NCBI GenBank assembly: GCA_031472005.1
Contig: PZJY01000001.1
Coordinates: 1 to 64,000 of the forward strand
DNA from: Tetracladium setigerum
Taxonomy: Eukaryota; Ascomycota; Leotiomycetes; Helotiales
Length of the DNA: 64,000 nt
Direction of reading: 5' to 3'
Below the pieces are notes generated by a model, which was not told the origin of the DNA, ran no database searches, and was given only the letters and a program-made list of their open reading frames with translations. This document shows positions 57,982 to 64,000 of the stretch, one piece after another; position 1 is the first letter of the stretch, and each line of letters begins with the position of its first letter. The translations under genes were made by a program, and so were the position numbers.

Positions 57982-58719
57982 ATGCCTTCACGGCTACCCA
58001 CAAAATCTGATTTCCCTCCCTCCCTGACACTCGACATCGTTCCTCCAAGCAAAGGCCAACCCATCAATATCCTCATCCTCCTCCATGGCCTCGGAGATAC
58101 ACAGAAACCATTCACAAATCTCGGCAAAAATCTCAATCTCCCAGAAACAGCTTGCCTTTCAATACTTGCTCCCAATCCCATCCCAGCAGTCTTCACTGGT
58201 GATGACACCCCTTCCTTCCACTGGGGAGACGACGTTGTCTTCGATGAGAGCAAAGGCGAGATTGACCTCGACGCCGGCTTCAAAACAGCCTCAATCATTC
58301 TCTGGGAAAGTGTGATTAAGGATGCCCTGTTGCAAAAGTGTGGGTATCCCGCTCGGAATGTTTTCTTTTATGGTTTTGGACAAGGGGGCATGGCTGCATT
58401 GCAGGTTGCGGCTTCACAGGCAGAGGTGGAGTTTGGTGGAGTGATTTCGGTGGGGGGTGGGCTGTCTTCGAGTGCCGGGAGTGGAAGTTTGGGTTCGAAA
58501 ACCCCAGCTTTGGTGCTGGGTGGAAGTAGGAGTAGGGAGCTCACGAAGATCAAGGTTAATGCGTTGAAGGCCAGGTTCAAGGATTTTGAGTATGTAAAAT
58601 GGGAGAAACTTGACGATTCAATGCCGCGGAGCAGGGAAGAGATGTTACCGATTATGAAGTTTCTGGCAAGACGGTTGAAAAGTCGAGCTGGGGTTCCAGA
58701 TGGTGCGGAGGAAGTCTGA
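57982..58719 (+). CDS. Phospholipase/carboxylesterase-fold protein without catalytic serine
   Basis: 245 residues, no intron. The alpha/beta-hydrolase (APT1/carboxylesterase) pattern is clear: INILILLHGLGDTQKPFTNLG, LAPNPIPAVFTGDDTPSFHWG, then the nucleophile elbow, which reads GFGQGGMAALQ. The family consensus is GFSQGG, so glycine replaces the serine nucleophile. In the C-terminal region (KWEKLDDSMPRSREEMLPIMKFL) the histidine of the triad is also not seen. The protein is therefore predicted to lack esterase activity while keeping the fold. The reading frame is clean, so it is not decaying; a binding or regulatory role is an inference. Confidence 0.85.
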   Translation: MPSRLPTKSDFPPSLTLDIVPPSKGQPINILILLHGLGDTQKPFTNLGKNLNLPETACLSILAPNPIPAVFTGDDTPSFHWGDDVVFDESKGEIDLDAGFKTASIILWESVIKDALLQKCGYPARNVFFYGFGQGGMAALQVAASQAEVEFGGVISVGGGLSSSAGSGSLGSKTPALVLGGSRSRELTKIKVNALKARFKDFEYVKWEKLDDSMPRSREEMLPIMKFLARRLKSRAGVPDGAEEV

Positions 58720-59047
58720 TAGCAATATATATTGGCCGCCAGATGTATTCGCCTGTCAGGCTCAAAGTTTGATATCGTTCGCATGGACGACGACAGCTTC
58801 CCCAGCGCCGTCACTAGACACTGCTCGGACTCAACCGAAAAACAAGGGTATCTTAATTCATGAGAGAGCTCTTCAAGGGACTTTCTGCAAACCAACTTCT
58901 CGTCAGACACGCCGGTAGCCCCAGTATCAAGGCCATTATCTTTGACGTTCAATTCAACTTTCGGTCTTGCCAAAGATGTATAAAAGCGGTAACAAATACA
59001 TTATCTATCAGATATATTCTCTCGTACTGTACACTCAAACATTCAGA
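58720..59047. other. Intergenic between convergent genes
   Basis: 3' regions only. Nothing else recognised. Confidence 0.5.
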
Positions 59048-60809
59048 TCATTCAAATTCCTTGTCAACTTCCTCGAAATGATCAAAGAATCCCTTGAAAA
59101 TCTTCACTCCCAATCCTGGATCCAATGCACCGGTGGTAGCTCGCACAGAATGCATGCTCAACTGTGGTAGACCAGCATCAATCGCTCTCACACCCATAGC
59201 CGAGCTGAGCATTGGCCCAACAGTTCCTCCACTTCTGGAATCATTTCTGATCATGAAGACCTGAAGCTTGCTGTCGGACTTCTCGGCAATGCGGGTAAGG
59301 AGAGCCGTGGAGACAGAATCCGTGGTCATGTGACCATTTCCATCAGCAGCAACTGTCAATCCAACATTCAATCTCGGCGCATGGCCTTCAAGGTATGTGC
59401 CAAGGAAATTTGGATGCACAGCATGTGTGACGTCTGCAGAAATCAAAAAGGAGTTGGCATATGTTTGTGACAAAACATTGGCACTTCCAACTTTGCTGAA
59501 AGATTCTGCGATTCTCTCAACCACGGTGGGCATAAAGTTTCCTCTCGCGCCCTGTCGAAGATACGATCCGATTTCTTCATCGTCGAAGAGGCCAACCATC
59601 TTTATAATTCCGTCATCTGCAGTTGGTGATGCAGCGGAGGCCAGTAGTCCTTCAAGCGCTGCCCACGAGCAAAGTTTGTCATCGATTCGGCCAGCAAAAA
59701 TAAATTCTCTATCCAATCCACCGGTTTGTGCTGGTTGAGTGTCAAAGATTTCAAGCTCCCAGTTCACGATGGAAGAGTAGTCTGAGATGCTGAGCTCTCC
59801 AGCGATCGCTCGGACAAGCTTTGGTGGTTGTGTGGCAGTGAACGAGCCAACGCCTCCCAAGGTCAGGTTCTCAAATTCTCCGGTAGCGCTGATATCTGAA
59901 TTGTCAAGGCCAATTATGGGAACTGCTTGGGTTTCTGGGTTGTTCTGACCCATCATCCCAATACCAAAATGAGGGGCGAGGGTGGGAATACGAGCAACTG
60001 ATCTATTAGCATTGCGTTTCTCAATAGAGGATGATGAGCGTACCAGGCCATCCCAACTTCACCAGCTTTGTGACGATCTTTCCTTTTGAGTCCTTGACAA
60101 GAACCCTTCCACCAACACTAAGATCGCGATCCCACCATGTTGTGTTGAGTCCTCCGGCATAGGGTGCGACTCCTAATTGAAGATATCCTGCCTTTGTTGG
60201 CTTGTTGCTCACTGGCTTTAACCGAGCCGTTAAAGCATCGACATGTCCTGCAATCATTGCAATTCCATTTCCACTCTTGTACCCTGCGCCGACCGTGAAT
60301 GCGATCAGGGAGCTTCCATTCCGAGTGACAAAGTATTTACCACCAGCTTTGAGCTCCTCGTTCCAGGTTTGTCTTTCAGAAAGCTGTAGTTGTTAGAGAG
60401 TTTCTCGATAGTGTCATTCGCATACCTTTTTGAATCCTGCCTTCTCCAGCTGCTTCTCGAAGTATAGAACTGCGTGCCAGATTGTTGGGTTATCTGTCAA
60501 GAACTCGCAGAATGGCTTGGTGTATGCTGCTGGTTCGATGGGGGCATCCTCCACAGATTGTCCGTATTGAAAGGCCTCGAACAGGCTCTGCTCGCGCTTG
60601 AACTTCCCGGGTAGTCGTCGGTATCTCTGCTCCTCGGCCTCCTCGTATAGTGTTCGGGGTTGTTGGTGGATGGTGGGGGTTTGCGCCGTGAGGACAGCAA
60701 TTTGAGCTTCGAGCTCTGTGATACGCTGACGGGCGGCTTCCTCCGCAGAAGATCGTAGGGAGATGTTGCTGCTACTCCCGCGAAGGGATCGGAAATCGTT
60801 CTTGACCAT
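59048..60809 (-). CDS. M18 aminopeptidase, vacuolar aminopeptidase I-like
   Basis: Minus-strand exons 60809-60426, 60383-60044 and 59997-59048; introns 42 and 46 bp; 557 residues. M18 metal-site and core motifs: AMIAGHVDALTARLKPVS, GYLQLGVAPYAGGLNTTWWDRDLS, FIFAGRIDDKLCSWAALEGLL, VGLFDDEEIGS, SADVTHAVHPNF, and SMHSVRATTG near the end. An N-terminal helix-rich extension (AEEAARQRITELEAQIAVLTAQ) precedes the core, which with the LKPVSNKP region favours the yeast Ape1/LAP4 branch over aspartyl aminopeptidase. Ape1 proteins assemble into dodecamers and reach the vacuole by the Cvt or autophagy route. An ATG at 60932 would add 41 residues. Confidence 0.88.
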
Positions 60810-61980
60810 TGTTGTGAAGGGCGTTGTTGGGCTGGAGCTTTGGGAGCTTTGTTTTGTAGCTGCGATAGGGTTGCACGGTGTAGGACGGCGAGGACAGATT
60901 GATATATTAGTTGCGCAGCTAGTGCCAGTCACACAGCAGCTTCAGATGATTGTATTAAGTGAAGTCTGTCTTCAAGAGTGGGAAGCTCGTTGATTCGAGT
61001 CAACAGACAGCATTGAAGCTGTTGAGACATTTTGCAGGCACACCGCCATCTATTTAAAGCCACCCACCTCCCAAAGTTATTGCAACGTCATGGGTCGATG
61101 AACACTTACTTGGTACATATAATGGTCGTCTTCTTATCATCATTACCAGAACCGTGAGCATGTCGGTCAACGATGATGTGTACATGGTTTACAAAAACCC
61201 CTGAAAGGCGCATATTTCCACGAGATGTTGCGTGATGACCTTTCCATGTGATCATTCCTCATCAACAACACGGCTCGCTAACGACCAAAATACAAGTACC
61301 TAGTTTGCGGTATGTGCAACCACACTACTACCGCAGCAAATACCAACTACCTCCCACTTCAATCGAACAGGATAGAATATTCTGGCGGCCAAATACAATT
61401 CCAGAAGCTGGGTAATTTAGCTGATCGAAAAGTAATTTTTGTTGCTAAGGTAAGGAAACAATCCAGGAACAGCCTAGCAACAGCCTTTGAAGGTCGCGAT
61501 GCAGTCCAAGAGATCCACTGAAGACGAGTAACCCTGCCGTAGACCTTCAAGTTGGAGGTCTGCCAGGCCGATTAGTTTTTGGTTGAATAGCTCAAGGAAT
61601 GGGGCCTTGTTGAGAGACATTGAGCCACCTTAGCCACTCTACCATCAGCCATGGTCCCGGGGCAACAAGGCGTTCTGCCGCTCAAATTTCTGGACATTGG
61701 GAAAGAAGTCAAGAGTTTGGTAAGTCGTGATGTTGCAATATGAAATCCCAAGTCAAGGAAGTCAAGCAGTATAGAACTGTGCGAGTATATCCAGGTTTTT
61801 GCATGATTCACCACAAAGCATCATCCGGGATTCACTTTTCGATATGCAAAGGCCGCAACTTCCATCTTCATCAACCATCGTAAGTAAGGTAGAGAAGGAG
61901 CATTCAAGTGTTGGCAATCCTATATCTCTCTCATCCCACCACCATCATCAATCACCAACACATTTCCAAGTTATACCAAA
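60810..61980. other. Intergenic, about 1.2 kb, divergent promoters
   Basis: Between the aminopeptidase (minus) and the monooxygenase (plus). Short frames only. No repeat or RNA gene seen. Confidence 0.5.
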
Positions 61981-64000
61981 ATGCGAGTCGCAGTAATTGG
62001 TGGCGGGCCATCAGGTCTGGTCACCTTGAAATACCTCAAGACCGCACATCAATTCTTCCCCATGGAACAGCCGATTAACGTCAAACTTTTCGAAAGCGAA
62101 GCTGAGATAGGAGGGGCCTTTAAATACCAGGCTCACGAAGAATCAGAGGTGCATTAAATGCCATCCATGAGTTCCAGATCCTCTAGCCTTCCAGACACTG
62201 AATAAGGAAAAATGGATATCTTGCTGACTATCTTGCTGCCTCTCCACCAAGGTCTCTTCCTCAAGGCAACTCGTTACCTTCTCCGATTACCGATATGCTC
62301 CAGAGTCTTCGGACTTTCTGTCTGCAGCACAATACTGCCATTACCTCGACGGCTACGTGCAGCACTTTGGACTTACCGATTCAATTAATCTGTCTACCAC
62401 CGTCACAAACATCAGCCGTACGATTCGGGGAGGGCACATTATACATTGTACCAGGAACGGAGTTTCCACGACATGGGCGTGTGATGCAGTAGCCATCTGC
62501 TGTGGTTCAAATGCCTCGCCCAACATACCCCATATCCCAGGAATCGAGATGGTTGCCAAAGTTTTACACTCCTCCGAAGTCAAGGAGAGGTCGCAGTTTG
62601 GTGATGGGAAGGACATCTTGATCATTGGGTGTGGAGATTCTGCTATGGAGACTGCATATTTGGCCATAACATCGGACAAGACGAGATCCGTGACAATCGC
62701 GCATCGAAATAGCTTCTGCTACCCTCCGAGAATGTGCTTGGACATCAAGGATTGGTTCACGGTGAGAATATCCTGCCTCACTTCTATTCACGTCTAAAGT
62801 AACCACAGGAAGAATCACCCGCCACAAACTCCCAGGCTCACTGCCCTTCGTGTCTACAACAAATACAGGAAACACCATCAGCCAAAGGATTACCTTTTGA
62901 TGTGGCCGTCACAGCACTCAGTCCATTCACGCGGACGCATCAATCGCTAATCGAAGCTCAAGCTACTCAATTCGTGAGCGAATTCGTAAACCGTCCGAAT
63001 CTTGAAGATGCCCCGAATACAACCAGTATATTACACCAAGTCCATGAAAAGAAGTAAGTACTGATTGTTGGCAGTATCTTTTACGAGATCAACGAAGGTC
63101 ATCCCCTACATGAAAGATGATCCCAACAAACGCCAAATTCGTACCGTGCTTATCCCAACCTTTCTTAATAATTGGCGAAAGGATGAAAGATTATATCGTC
63201 AAATCAGCCTCGTTCCGTATTCAAGCAAAATGAGAGAGGATGGTATCTTGAATTATGTTTTGCGTACTCAGAATGTAGACATGGTGGTTCTGGCAACTGG
63301 CTACAATCCAAACTTGCCGTTTCTGGACCCCTCTTACCCGCTTCCTCAACATGCAAAAGTTCGGAGTATATGGAAGAAGGATGAGCCCACAATTGGATTT
63401 ATCGGTTTCGTTCGACCAAGTATTGGTTAGTGCCCTCCGTCCTAGTTGAGCATTCCTAATCGATTCACAGGTGCTGTGCCTCCCATCTCAGAAATGCAGG
63501 CTCAATGTTGGATCTTAAACCTCCTTCATCGTCTCCCTAAAATCTCCGATGAGGGAGAGAACTACAACCTCATAGATCCATCACGTCACGTACAATGTTT
63601 GGTCAATCACGAGTTCTACACGTATCAGCTTGCGCGTGACATGGGTTCTGTACCAGGTTTGTCAGATGTCCAAGAAATGGGATGCAAAGTAGCATTGTGC
63701 TATGCCCTAAGTGCAAATTTTAATGTCAAGTTTCGACTGGTAGGACCTTGGAAGTGGAATGGCGCAAGGAGGGTCATGGCTGAGGAGATTTGGGAAACAA
63801 TTACTCGCAGACCATTGATCACAGGTAGGTCCATCTCCTAAGCTGGTTTTACAAAATGGTATAGCACATTGACTCTTTTTCAAGGGCATCTCTTCCTCTC
63901 CGCACTCCCATTGTTCTTATTTGTGGGTGGGGGGATCAACCTCCTTCACTATCTATGTATGTTTGTTGAGCTTTTGTGGACGCCAGTCAGGTGGCTGTAT
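61981..64000 (+). CDS. Flavin-dependent monooxygenase (FMO-like), 3' end cut off
   Basis: The gene begins MRVAVIGGGPSGLVTLKYLK (FAD-binding GxGxxG) and runs off the window. Exons seen: 61981-62148, 62252-62761, 62809 to about 63053, about 63065-63425, 63471-63824 and 63885-63956; the junction near 63055 is uncertain. Further motifs: VSSSRQLVTFSDYRYAP, QYCHYLDGYVQHFGL, the NADPH-binding IIGCGDSAMETAY, and the ATGYNPNLPFLDP motif of FMOs. The segment LPLFLFVGGGINLLHYL near the window end looks like a membrane helix. A cysteine pair (HCPSC) lies in the middle. It would oxygenate a soft nucleophile (N or S) or act as a Baeyer-Villiger-type enzyme; substrate unknown. Confidence 0.85.

Noticed and set aside
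44919..64000. Secondary-metabolite cluster (dehydrogenase, C2H2 factor, transporter, monooxygenase)
   Set aside because: No backbone synthase is present and the genes are separated by housekeeping genes such as pICln and the aminopeptidase.
1..64000. CRISPR array, rRNA or bacterial insertion sequence
   Set aside because: No regularly spaced short repeats apart from the telomere and satellite, no rRNA-like blocks, and no IS-type ends. The DNA is eukaryotic throughout.

Overview
The window is the left end of a chromosome from a filamentous ascomycete. Evidence: CCCTAA telomere units at base 1, very short introns (42-103 bp, GT..AG with one GC..AG), C-to-T decay of the RIP type (CpA to TpA) in repeats, and Pezizomycotina gene families (HET domain, DUF6536, fungal transcription factors, a MirB-type siderophore transporter, GH12). 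A leotiomycete (Helotiales-like) host is a plausible inference from overall protein character, not something proven here.

Layout. 1-101 is telomere. 102 to about 9330 is AT-rich, RIP-mutated and gene-free. It holds a full-length Ty3/gypsy retrotransposon (878-7972, minus strand, 475/476-bp LTRs, 5-bp GGATA target duplication) inserted in a roughly 222-bp tandem repeat. The element also carries, in antisense next to its 3' LTR, a decayed ORF with an exact Zn2Cys6 cysteine spacing. 9.3-13.9 kb is a transition zone of gene relics: a REX4-like exonuclease pseudogene and a HET-domain fragment joined to the C-terminus of a PP4 phosphatase. It also holds a RIP-mutated copy of a segment whose cleaner copy lies at 16.3 kb. 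From 13.9 kb on the DNA is ordinary gene-rich euchromatin: a CobW-type metal GTPase, a secreted SnoaL-like protein, a GH12 glucanase, a DUF6536 membrane protein, an NmrA pseudogene, TRM61 and cysteinyl-tRNA synthetase (divergent pair), a C2H2 transcription factor, a CYS3/MetR-like bZIP, calcineurin A, a conserved fungal protein, a mitochondrial Mmc1-like protein, an MDR alcohol dehydrogenase overlapping a convergent C2H2 factor, a WW protein, pICln, phospholipase D, a siderophore transporter, a serine-hydrolase-fold protein lacking its serine, an M18 aminopeptidase, and a truncated flavin monooxygenase at the right edge.

How the genes relate. Most euchromatic genes are housekeeping or signalling genes with no operon-like logic, and I see no convincing secondary-metabolite or effector cluster. 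GH12, the SnoaL-like protein and the siderophore transporter fit a plant-associated or saprotrophic fungus.

Data quality. Five well-conserved genes (TRM61, cysteinyl-tRNA synthetase, calcineurin A, the WW protein and one transcription factor) each break their frame at a C or G run that is one base too short; the transcription factor does so twice. Adding one base at each site makes every total length a multiple of three. This pattern looks like homopolymer undercalling in a long-read assembly rather than true gene death, so I annotate them as genes.
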